From Bacillota bacterium (GTDB taxonomy: Bacteria > Bacillota > Clostridia > Lachnospirales > Lachnospiraceae), in NCBI GenBank assembly GCA_023458035.1, contig JAEXAX010000001.1, positions 8,705 through 72,704 on the forward strand: a stretch of 64,000 nucleotides of DNA, written 5' to 3'. Both the position numbers and the translations under genes were made by a program. Below the pieces are notes generated by a model. The model had not been told where the DNA came from and made no database searches. It was given only the letters and a program-made list of their open reading frames with translations. Within the stretch, counting starts at the first letter, position 1. Each line of letters begins with the position of its first letter. Positions 18,754-26,023 of the stretch are shown here, piece by piece.

Positions 18754-19275
18754 ATCCAAATCCTTTTGGATATAGTCCAGATACGGAATCAGTACCGATT
18801 GCGCGGATATAATCCGAAACCCTTCATCCAACTCATCAAAGCGAATACTTTTTCGGCCACCGTCCTCCTGTCTTTTCTGAAACCGCATCAAATCTGCAAA
18901 CCGCAGATAATAAAAGCAGTCATGTTTTTTCCAGTAAATCAAAATAAAGGCGATCCCCCCCTGCTTCTCAAAGCCGGCCATAAATTCCCGCTGATGGGCA
19001 TGAATATTGGCGAGCGGAAATGTATCGGCCGCACATTCCTTTGCATCAAAACAGACCGGCAGCCCCTGCACCGCTCCGATATAATCGACCGTACTTTTTT
19101 GCTCGAAATATGCCAATGTAATATGTCTGGTTTCCTGGTTCATTCGGATCGGAGTAATCGGTGTCGGTATCTTCTGCATCAATGCCAATTTCATAATCGC
19201 ATATTGATCATTGGTCCGATTAATCATTTCCTCTAACAGAGAGCCGCGCAGACCTCTGGATTTCCATGTTGCCAT
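18739..19275 (-). CDS. recU: Holliday junction resolvase RecU
   Basis: 178 residues from MATWKSRGLRGSLLEEMINRTN. RecU cuts Holliday junctions in Gram-positives. The nuclease core shows STVDYIGAVQGLPVCFDAKEC, with the Asp and the Glu-x-Lys of a restriction-type fold, and conserved FPLANIHAHQ. ATG 19275 is chosen: AAAGGAG lies six bases upstream and it starts two bases after the end of the upstream gene, whereas a start at 19305 would overlap it. It is slightly shorter than Bacillus RecU. Confidence 0.93.
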   Translation of the reverse strand: MATWKSRGLRGSLLEEMINRTNDQYAIMKLALMQKIPTPITPIRMNQETRHITLAYFEQKSTVDYIGAVQGLPVCFDAKECAADTFPLANIHAHQREFMAGFEKQGGIAFILIYWKKHDCFYYLRFADLMRFQKRQEDGGRKSIRFDELDEGFRIISAQSVLIPYLDYIQKDLDLREA

Positions 19276-19276
19276 T

Positions 19277-20239
19277 TTACACTCCTTTATACCGCAATAT
19301 GTCAAATACCTCCGGCGGATCGATCTTTATTTCTCTTCCCGACAGCCCGGCCAACACACCTGTCACCTCAGGGAAGACCAAGCGGTAACAGCAAAGCAGC
19401 TGATGTCTGATCCCGTGAGTCTGTCTGATTCTTCGATTCAAATCTGCATCGCCATATTTTGTATCCCCCAACAGCGGGTGTCCGATCGATGCCAGATGTG
19501 CTCGAATCTGGTGTGTCTTTCCGGTAAACAACTGAACCTCCAGCAGGCTGTAGCGGTCATTCATCCACAATGGTCGATAGCCGGTTTTGATATATGAGTC
19601 TTCTTTGCACGTACCGATGGTGACGGTATTGGTCGCGGTATCCTTTTTTAAGTGAGCCTCCAGCAGTCCGGACTTTGTAACCTTGCCATTCACCGGACAC
19701 AGATAAAATTTTTGCAGATTATGTTCCCGAAACAGGCGGTTCAATGCCTCGGCTGCCGCCGCATTTTTGGCGGCCACAACCAATCCGGCCGTATTGCGAT
19801 CCAGTCGGTTGACAATTCCCGGCGTATAGTCCCGAAGCCGCTCCTGCTCTATGCCGACAGTCGTAGCCCGCAGATAGCTGCCGATTTCCTCAACCAGCGA
19901 GATGTCCTCCGCTTTAGCCTTCTGTGACAACAAACCGGCCGGTTTGTTGACGATCAACACATGCTCATCTTCATAAACAACTTTGACATGACTGTAATTG
20001 ACAGCGCTTGCTTCCGGTTTGGCCGAAAATGTTTGAAACGTTTCATCAGAAAAAAAGATACGGATATGGTCGCCGACCTTCAGTATCTCATTTCCTTGTG
20101 CCTTTTTCTGATTCAACGTAATGTTCTTCTTCCGGAGCATCTTATAACAAAATGACTTTGGCATACCCGGCAGATATTTGGACAGAAACTTATCAAAGCG
20201 CTGCCCGGCTCTACCGATATCAATGGTAATTTCTTTCAT
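19277..20239 (-). CDS. RluA-family 23S rRNA pseudouridine synthase
   Basis: 320 residues. It has an N-terminal S4-like domain (about 10-70) and an RluA catalytic domain with VNRLDRNTAGLVVAAKN, in which Asp of RLD is the nucleophile, and GKTHQIRAHLASIGHPLLGD. The domain order fits RluC/RluD types; the target uridines cannot be told from sequence. ATG 20239 has AAAGGGA upstream. It is followed two bases later by recU. Confidence 0.93.
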   Translation of the reverse strand: MKEITIDIGRAGQRFDKFLSKYLPGMPKSFCYKMLRKKNITLNQKKAQGNEILKVGDHIRIFFSDETFQTFSAKPEASAVNYSHVKVVYEDEHVLIVNKPAGLLSQKAKAEDISLVEEIGSYLRATTVGIEQERLRDYTPGIVNRLDRNTAGLVVAAKNAAAAEALNRLFREHNLQKFYLCPVNGKVTKSGLLEAHLKKDTATNTVTIGTCKEDSYIKTGYRPLWMNDRYSLLEVQLFTGKTHQIRAHLASIGHPLLGDTKYGDADLNRRIRQTHGIRHQLLCCYRLVFPEVTGVLAGLSGREIKIDPPEVFDILRYKGV

Positions 20240-20280
20240 ATTTTCCCTTTTTCACTTGCAACAGCCCGGCCCCTATCACT

Positions 20281-20919
20281 CTACAGCATCAGGGTCAAAA
20301 GATAAGCAGCGATTTCCCGCTCGACTTCGACCGTCTGCTCGAGCTGCTCCTCTGATAACGATTTGTTTTGATTACCCTGGTGTTCAGTACGCTCTGTCAG
20401 CAATGCGGTAAACCGAGCGACTTCATGTGTTTCTGTGACATCAGTTTCTAAACCGTTCTTTTTCAACCAATCCTGTAAACCATGCTCGCAGGTATCGTTT
20501 CGATCATTTGTCAGAATCAATATATGATCTGCCTTCACCGCTGTCATCAAAATTAATCTGACATGACCGGCAAAGGTATAGATGGCCGGGCCGAAAATAA
20601 TCCCCTGCGGATAGCGCCGGATCAGGCTTCTGATTTGCTCAAGCTCCGTTACAGTCGGGCGATATTTCAATAACAGAATCAACCGGATGAGGGCGGTGGA
20701 AAACGGCACCACTGCCACTGCCGCCGCAATCGTCATTGGATTTTTAGCTGTGTGAAAGAGAAGCAAACCGACCGCAAAGGTCATTCCCACTATAACAGCC
20801 AACAGGATACTCAAGCTCCATTGTTTTCGTCTTGTCAGCCGCAAATAATCAACACTTCCCTTTGCAAAGCGACATACCTCACTGTCACTGCGTTTCCGGC
20901 GCCTTATCAAAGCATCCAC
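20281..20919 (-). CDS. Hypothetical two-helix membrane protein
   Basis: 212 residues, not recognised. Two membrane helices (about 33-56 and 64-84) form a hairpin after a basic N-terminus (RRRKRSDSE), and the remaining 125 residues are probably cytoplasmic, with an alpha/beta pattern (VTELEQIRSLIRRYPQGIIFGPAIY, HILILTNDRNDTCEHGLQDWL). The start is GTG 20919, two bases after the SDR stop. Position between SDR and rluA-type genes suggests co-transcription only. Confidence 0.7.
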   Translation of the reverse strand: MDALIRRRKRSDSEVCRFAKGSVDYLRLTRRKQWSLSILLAVIVGMTFAVGLLLFHTAKNPMTIAAAVAVVPFSTALIRLILLLKYRPTVTELEQIRSLIRRYPQGIIFGPAIYTFAGHVRLILMTAVKADHILILTNDRNDTCEHGLQDWLKKNGLETDVTETHEVARFTALLTERTEHQGNQNKSLSEEQLEQTVEVEREIAAYLLTLML

Positions 20920-20921
20920 CC

Positions 20922-21695
20922 CTAAGCCTCACCGAAAAAATTCAAGGCATTTAACAGAATGCCATGCGGCGTCACCTTAGACACACCGCGCAGCCCCTGC
21001 ATCAACAGGCTGCTGACGGAGATTTCCTTGCCCTTGACCGCATCATACAAAGCTCTGGCAACCACCTGCGCCTTTTCCTCAAATCCGAGTTTTTTTATGA
21101 CGGCCAGGCGGTCTGTTCCTCCGGCTCTTTCAAAAAAATTGGTGTCGACCGGTCCCGGACAAACTGCTGTGACCGTGATTTGACGATCCTTTACCTCCTG
21201 TGCCAGAGCACGAGAGAAGCTTAATACATATGCCTTACCGGCGGCATAAACAGCCATTCTCGGCTGCGGCATAAAGGCCGCCGAGCTTGCCAGATTAATG
21301 ATACGACTACCGCGTTTACAATAAGGCAGACAAAGATACGCAATAGCAGTCAGCGCCTCACAATTGGTTCGGATCATTCCCAGCTGCTCTTGCATATCAT
21401 CATCTTCCATCCGTCCCAGTCGGCCGTAGCCGGCAGCCTGCACCAGCAGCTTGATCTGTGGCCTAGCATTGGCCAAGATCAGTTTTAAATCCTTGATGCT
21501 TGTTGGCTGACTCATATCGGCTGCAATCACCCTCGTCTTCATTGATAAACCGGCGGCCACGGCGTTTAATCGATCACGATTCCTGGCAATCAGCCATACC
21601 TCATCCAACCATGGGTACTTTTCATTGATCTGTTTGGCAAATTCTTCCCCGATTCCGGAGGACGCACCTGTTATAATCGCTATTTTCATCTTCAT
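20922..21695 (-). CDS. SDR-family NAD(P)-dependent oxidoreductase
   Basis: 257 residues with a Rossmann TGASSGIGEEF motif at the N-terminus, a catalytic Ser in NLASSAAF and YAAGK as the active-site Tyr-x3-Lys, then CPGPVDTNF. It is a classical short-chain dehydrogenase/reductase of the YqjQ/DltE-like type, but the substrate is unknown. The start may be ATG 21695 or the second ATG at 21689, which has AGGT at better spacing. Confidence 0.92.
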   Translation of the reverse strand: MKMKIAIITGASSGIGEEFAKQINEKYPWLDEVWLIARNRDRLNAVAAGLSMKTRVIAADMSQPTSIKDLKLILANARPQIKLLVQAAGYGRLGRMEDDDMQEQLGMIRTNCEALTAIAYLCLPYCKRGSRIINLASSAAFMPQPRMAVYAAGKAYVLSFSRALAQEVKDRQITVTAVCPGPVDTNFFERAGGTDRLAVIKKLGFEEKAQVVARALYDAVKGKEISVSSLLMQGLRGVSKVTPHGILLNALNFFGEA

Positions 21696-21744
21696 CTACC
21701 TTTCTTTCTTCTGAGGTTAACTTCCTGCTTTGCATTATACCACG

Positions 21745-22458
21745 TCAGGAAAGGGTCGAAAAGGAACTGATCTCATCTTGGGTTAAAAACCGATACTCCC
21801 CCTCTTTCAGATCTTTTAACCTGAAACCGCCGACTCTTAAGCGGTGCAAGGCAATTATCGTACAACCGTAAGCCGCAAACATTCGTTTCACCTGATGATA
21901 ACGCCCCTCCGTGATAGTGATGCTTCCTTCCGTTTCACTGTCCATCTGCAACCGACAGGGTTTGGTCGGCAGTTCATCTCCGATATCTACACCGTTTTCA
22001 AAGGCCTCCTTTTTGTCTGTCGGAAAAGAAACATCCAGTCGAAAGTAATATGTCTTTTCCACATCCTTCTTCGGCGAAGTCAAACGATGCGCCCATTTCC
22101 CATCTGTTGTCAGCAACAGCAAGCCGGTGGTATCCTGATCCAACCGACCTACCGGGAAGAGATTCTTTCGTAATTCCGCAGGTACTAACTCCAAAACACA
22201 GGGATGATAGGCATCTGCCTCGGTTGCGCTGATATAACCTGACGGCTTATGCAGCAGTATATACTTTTCCTGCCAACTTATGACGGCGTCCCCCTCATAA
22301 GTGACTGCCTGTGACGATAACACCTTGTAGCCTGCATCGCGGATTAATCGATTGTCAACCGATACCAATCCGCGCATAATCATAGCGCGGCACTCCCTGC
22401 GACTGCCCAGACCGGCATCTGCCAAATATTTATCCAATCGAATTGATTTTTGCTGCAT
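21745..22458 (-). CDS. Pseudouridine synthase, RsuA family (16S rRNA type)
   Basis: 237 residues. It has an S4 domain (IRLDKYLADAGLGSRRECRAMI) and a catalytic domain with VGRLDQDTTGLLLLTTDG and GRYHQVKRMFAAYG. The KWAHRLTSPKKDVEKTYYF text fits RsuA, which modifies U516 of 16S rRNA; the exact target is inferred. ATG 22458 has AGAGGGA upstream. It is the third pseudouridine synthase gene in the window and the first gene of its unit after the pepD terminator. Confidence 0.93.
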   Translation of the reverse strand: MQQKSIRLDKYLADAGLGSRRECRAMIMRGLVSVDNRLIRDAGYKVLSSQAVTYEGDAVISWQEKYILLHKPSGYISATEADAYHPCVLELVPAELRKNLFPVGRLDQDTTGLLLLTTDGKWAHRLTSPKKDVEKTYYFRLDVSFPTDKKEAFENGVDIGDELPTKPCRLQMDSETEGSITITEGRYHQVKRMFAAYGCTIIALHRLRVGGFRLKDLKEGEYRFLTQDEISSFSTLS

Positions 22459-22475
22459 AGTATCCCTCTATTTTA

Positions 22476-22516
22476 GAAAACAGGAATGTGATTCCCGAAG
22501 GCGGCATTCCTGTTTA
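22476..22516 (-). terminator. Terminator of the leuS-pepD operon
   Basis: An 11-bp perfect stem AAACAGGAATG/CATTCCTGTTT flanks a 15-base loop. On the minus strand it lies about 26 bases after the pepD stop and is followed by TTTTC. Confidence 0.75.
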
Positions 22517-22541
22517 TCAATCAACCTGTATTTTAAATCTG

Positions 22542-23996
22542 TTATGCTTTGATTCGCGCCAAAAGCGCTGTCGTAAAACACCATACCCGTTCAAATGAAG
22601 CGAGCTCCAAACGCTCTGACGGCGTATGTGCACCGATCATATTCGGACCGAATGAGATGCAATCAAGCTCCGGCATCTTGCTCTTTAACAGACCGCATTC
22701 TAAACCGGCATGAATGGCCTCAAACTGTGGTTCGCTTTGATACTGCTCTCGATACAAATCCCCGATCAGATCGCGAATATATGAAACTTCTTCATATTCC
22801 CAACCCGGATAATCTCCATCGAAGGTGTAATATCCCCCCAACAACTCTGTCAGATTCTCTATCTGATTGGACAGCATGATCTTCTTGCTATCCAGAGAAC
22901 TGCGCACACCGAAGCAGGCCTGGATCTCAGTTTCTCCTGTCTGTAAAACACCCATGTTCAGAGATGTCTCGATCAGCTCCGACCGGTGCTGGCTGCGACC
23001 GATGATCCCGTACAACGCCAAATGCATGAAACTGATCAGGCGGTGGGTAAATTCTGCAGTACCGGCTGTGTATTGTCCGTATTCTCCCCGGATACAACTC
23101 ACCTTCAATAGCGGTTCTGTCACACAGTATTCGTGTGCAAATATTTCCTGATACGCATCCACCGCTTCCGCCAAAGTGGCGGCGTCCAAAGCGACCAGCT
23201 CAACCTCGCACAGGGCTGTAATGGCATTATCCTTCTCACCGCCATTAACGCTGACCAGTCTAAAAGAGTGCTCCTTTTCCAGCTCATACAGCATTCTGCC
23301 CATCAATTGATTGGCGTTTGCCCTGTTTTTATCAATCTCCATTCCGGAATGTCCGCCGGACAAACCGCCGATCGATATCCAGAGCTTAGTGCCATTAACC
23401 TTTTCCTGCTCCAACGGGAAATGCGCAGCCGACTTTCTTCCGCCGGCGCAGCCGGTCAGAAATATCCCCTCCTCCTCGGAATCCAGATTCAGCAGAATCT
23501 TTGCATTCAAATCTTTTACATCCAGGCCGGCCGCTCCCAACAGACCGATCTCTTCATCCACAGTAATGACCACTTCCAGAGCCGGATGGGCCAGACTGTT
23601 GTCGGCCAGCAAGGCCATGGCATAGGCCACCGCCACACCGTCATCTCCGCCCAGGGTCGTTCCTCTGGCTTTCAAATAGCCATCCTCCACATAAATATCC
23701 AAAGGGTCGGTTTCAAAATTATGCCGACTGTCGGCATCCTTGATACAAACCATATCCATATGGCCCTGCAGCATTACGGTCGGAGCCGACTCATAGCCTG
23801 CACTGGCCGCTTTTTTGATTATGACATTTCCCAGTTCATCCTGACGAACTGCCAGTCGGTGCCGATTCGCAAAGTCTACCAGATATTGGCTGATCTGCCA
23901 AATATTCTTTGAACCGTGCGGAATCTGACAAATTTCTTCAAAGTAGCGAAAGGCTGCTGCCGATTCTGTCAGCGGTAAATTTTTAATTTCCATCAT
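22542..23996 (-). CDS. pepD: Aminoacyl-histidine dipeptidase PepD (M20 family)
   Basis: About 484 residues from ATG 23996. It is a Zn metallopeptidase cutting Xaa-His (beta-alanyl-histidine) dipeptides. Metal-site motifs are QGHMDMV, GGDDGVAVAYA and DEEIGLLGA, and the C-terminus carries the family text GLECGLLKSKMPELD. An in-frame TTG at 24008 lies directly on the GGAGG sequence and is rejected; ATG 23993 is an alternative. It overlaps the end of the coiled-coil gene by 14 bases. Confidence 0.94.
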   Translation of the reverse strand: MMEIKNLPLTESAAAFRYFEEICQIPHGSKNIWQISQYLVDFANRHRLAVRQDELGNVIIKKAASAGYESAPTVMLQGHMDMVCIKDADSRHNFETDPLDIYVEDGYLKARGTTLGGDDGVAVAYAMALLADNSLAHPALEVVITVDEEIGLLGAAGLDVKDLNAKILLNLDSEEEGIFLTGCAGGRKSAAHFPLEQEKVNGTKLWISIGGLSGGHSGMEIDKNRANANQLMGRMLYELEKEHSFRLVSVNGGEKDNAITALCEVELVALDAATLAEAVDAYQEIFAHEYCVTEPLLKVSCIRGEYGQYTAGTAEFTHRLISFMHLALYGIIGRSQHRSELIETSLNMGVLQTGETEIQACFGVRSSLDSKKIMLSNQIENLTELLGGYYTFDGDYPGWEYEEVSYIRDLIGDLYREQYQSEPQFEAIHAGLECGLLKSKMPELDCISFGPNMIGAHTPSERLELASFERVWCFTTALLARIKA

Positions 23997-24564
23997 AAAT
24001 CGGCTCAACCTCCGCGGTTTTGGTCAGACTGGCATGCAGCTCGGACTGATTCTTGTTTACCACCTCACGGCAGGTATTCATGGAGTTGGTAAGATTCGTA
24101 AAGTTGGTTTCCATGCTGCGAATGCCATCATCCATGATCTTGTCCAGGTTCTGTAACATGGCAGCTGTGTAATTCATGGCACTCATACGTACATTATTTG
24201 CTTCGATGGTTGCTTCGTCTACGATACTCTGCGCCTGTGACTGAGCACTTAAGAGCATCTGATTGGCACGTTCCACTGCCTGACGAGTGATGTCGGTATC
24301 CTCCACCATTTCATTAGCCTTAGCCGTTGCAGCCGCTACTATCTGATCCGCTTTGGTCTGAGCATCATTGATGATGGCCTCCTTATTGGCCAAAAGCTTT
24401 CTGTACTGCTTAATTTCATCCGGAGTACGCAGTTTTAATTCACGCAGCTTCTCCATCAATTCTTCCTTGTTCACCAACACCCGTGTATTTGATAAAGCCT
24501 GAAACTTACATCCGTCTACAAATACTTCGATCTCTTCAATTAAATCTTCAATCCGACTGCTCAT
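23983..24564 (-). CDS. Coiled-coil protein of the 'ATPase/V-type subunit H-like' family
   Basis: About 193 residues from MSSRIEDLIEEIEVFV. The N-terminus resembles the DivIVA-like start of Clostridial proteins often found next to coaD. A long Ala/Gln/Glu-rich helix follows (about 55-135: ADQIVAAATAKANEMVEDTD, QSQAQSIVDEATIEANNVRM), typical of ATP synthase stalk-like coiled coils. No ATPase motif is present, so the common database name is misleading. ATG 24564 has AAGGAGAG upstream. It overlaps coaD's end only if the open frame's earlier start is used. Confidence 0.8.
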   Translation of the reverse strand: MSSRIEDLIEEIEVFVDGCKFQALSNTRVLVNKEELMEKLRELKLRTPDEIKQYRKLLANKEAIINDAQTKADQIVAAATAKANEMVEDTDITRQAVERANQMLLSAQSQAQSIVDEATIEANNVRMSAMNYTAAMLQNLDKIMDDGIRSMETNFTNLTNSMNTCREVVNKNQSELHASLTKTAEVEPIYDGN

Positions 24565-24581
24565 ATTCTCTCTCCTTAATC

Positions 24582-25058
24582 TCAACTATATTTTTCTTTT
24601 ATTTGCTTCTCAACAAACGGTGGGACAAATTTGCTGATATCCCCTTTAAAACAAGCTACCTCACGCACATTGGTCGAACTCAGATACGCGTAATCCAAAG
24701 CTGTCGTTAAAAATAAGGTGTCAATCCCCTCAGATAAAACTCGATTTGTCTGCGCCATCTGCAGCTCATACTCAAAATCCGTTACCGCCCGCAATCCTCT
24801 GACAATGACAGTTGCCTGTTTTTCCTTGGCAAACATCACCGATAAGCCGCTGAAAGCCTCCACCGAAACATTCGACAGCTCCCGGATACATTCCCGAATC
24901 ATGGCCACACGTTCTTCCACCGAAAACAAAGGGTGTTTGGCCGGATTATGCAGCACCCCGACCGTTAAATGATCGACAAATTTTGCCGCCCGTTTAATGA
25001 TATCGATATGCCCATAGGTGATCGGATCAAAGCTGCCCGGATAGATTCCTTTTAACAT
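24582..25058 (-). CDS. coaD: Phosphopantetheine adenylyltransferase CoaD
   Basis: 158 residues. It catalyses the penultimate step of coenzyme A synthesis. The nucleotidyltransferase motif GSFDPITYGHIDII is at the start, with the conserved FEYELQMAQTNR and SSTNVREVACFKGD regions. ATG 25058 directly follows the rsmD stop. The rsmD-coaD pair is typical of Firmicutes. Confidence 0.98.
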   Translation of the reverse strand: MLKGIYPGSFDPITYGHIDIIKRAAKFVDHLTVGVLHNPAKHPLFSVEERVAMIRECIRELSNVSVEAFSGLSVMFAKEKQATVIVRGLRAVTDFEYELQMAQTNRVLSEGIDTLFLTTALDYAYLSSTNVREVACFKGDISKFVPPFVEKQIKEKYS

Positions 25059-25619
25059 CTATTCCCGTCCTTTCTTTCTGATAAAGACATGTTGGTTGGA
25101 GCCGTAACATTTGCGTTTTTCTACTACAAAGCCATACCGCTCTAAAAATAACTGCTGTTGTCGGCTGTCAGCCTCTAGGATAATCAAGCTATGTTCATCA
25201 ATTATACTTGACAAGGCCAGAAAATCAAACAATTTTTCTTCTATCCCGGCCTGATACGGAGGATCAATGAATAAAATATCGAAATATTCCCGACCCTCCA
25301 GCCGCCTGCAGACCGCCAAGACATCTCCCGGAATTACACTGGCCCATTCCTCCAAACCGGTCTTGGCCAGGTTTGCCCGAATGCAGCGCAGGCTATCTCT
25401 GTCGTAATCGACGAATACAGCCTTGGCCGCCCCACGACTGAGCGCTTCTATACCGATCCCTCCCGAACCGGCGAACAGATCGGCAAATACCGCATCATAT
25501 AAATATGGCTGTAACATATTGAACAGGGTCTCCTTGATCCGGTCCGCAGTCGGTCTGGTCTGAGAGCCCTTCGGCGTTATCAGTGGAATACTGCGCGCCG
25601 TTCCGGCGATCACCCTCAT
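25059..25619 (-). CDS. rsmD: 16S rRNA (guanine966-N2)-methyltransferase RsmD
   Basis: 186 residues from MRVIAGTARSIPLITP. It has the conserved TRPTADRIKETLFNML segment, the SAM loop DLFAGSGGIGIEALSRGA and the catalytic DPPY (FIDPPYQ). It methylates G966 of 16S rRNA. ATG 25619 overlaps the stop of the upstream gene as ATGA and has GGGAG upstream. Confidence 0.97.
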   Translation of the reverse strand: MRVIAGTARSIPLITPKGSQTRPTADRIKETLFNMLQPYLYDAVFADLFAGSGGIGIEALSRGAAKAVFVDYDRDSLRCIRANLAKTGLEEWASVIPGDVLAVCRRLEGREYFDILFIDPPYQAGIEEKLFDFLALSSIIDEHSLIILEADSRQQQLFLERYGFVVEKRKCYGSNQHVFIRKKGRE

Positions 25620-26014
25620 TTCTTCTCCCGCCATTCCAGATCACCGTTAGCGATGCCAAAAACCAAGGATTCGGCCGTCGCTAAATTAACGGCAATCGGA
25701 ATGGAATAACGATCACAGGCCGCGATCACCCGAAACAAATTAGGCTTTTGTCCTCGTCTCATGAGCGCATCCTCATTCGGAAAGAATACCAACGCATCAA
25801 TATCATCTCTCTCGATCATATCCATGATCTGCTTATCACCGCCCAAATCCCCGGGCAGCAAGGCATGTACCCGCAAACCGGTGGCTTCTTCGATCCGTCT
25901 GGCCGTCACAGCGGTTGCATACAGGCTGTGCTGACCGATGATCCTCTTATAGGCCACACAAAAATCCGCCATCAAATCCTTTTTCCCTGTATGGGCAATA
26001 AAACCTATCTTCAT
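25616..26014 (-). CDS. Methylglyoxal synthase-fold protein with altered active site
   Basis: 132 residues that align end to end with MgsA (IAHTGKKDLM, LYATAVTARRIEEATGL, LGGDKQI, IPIAVNLATAESLVFG). MgsA turns dihydroxyacetone phosphate into methylglyoxal. From memory of E. coli MgsA, GGD (Asp71) and His19 are kept, but Asp20 is Thr, the phosphate-binding GTTG is AVTA, Asp91 is Asn and the His98/Asp101 loop is replaced. So either activity is altered or the domain now binds another ligand. ATG 26014 has AGGAGAAG upstream. It lies 9 bases after leuS and overlaps rsmD by 4. Confidence 0.8.
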   Translation of the reverse strand: MKIGFIAHTGKKDLMADFCVAYKRIIGQHSLYATAVTARRIEEATGLRVHALLPGDLGGDKQIMDMIERDDIDALVFFPNEDALMRRGQKPNLFRVIAACDRYSIPIAVNLATAESLVFGIANGDLEWREKK

Positions 26015-26023
26015 ATGCTTCTC

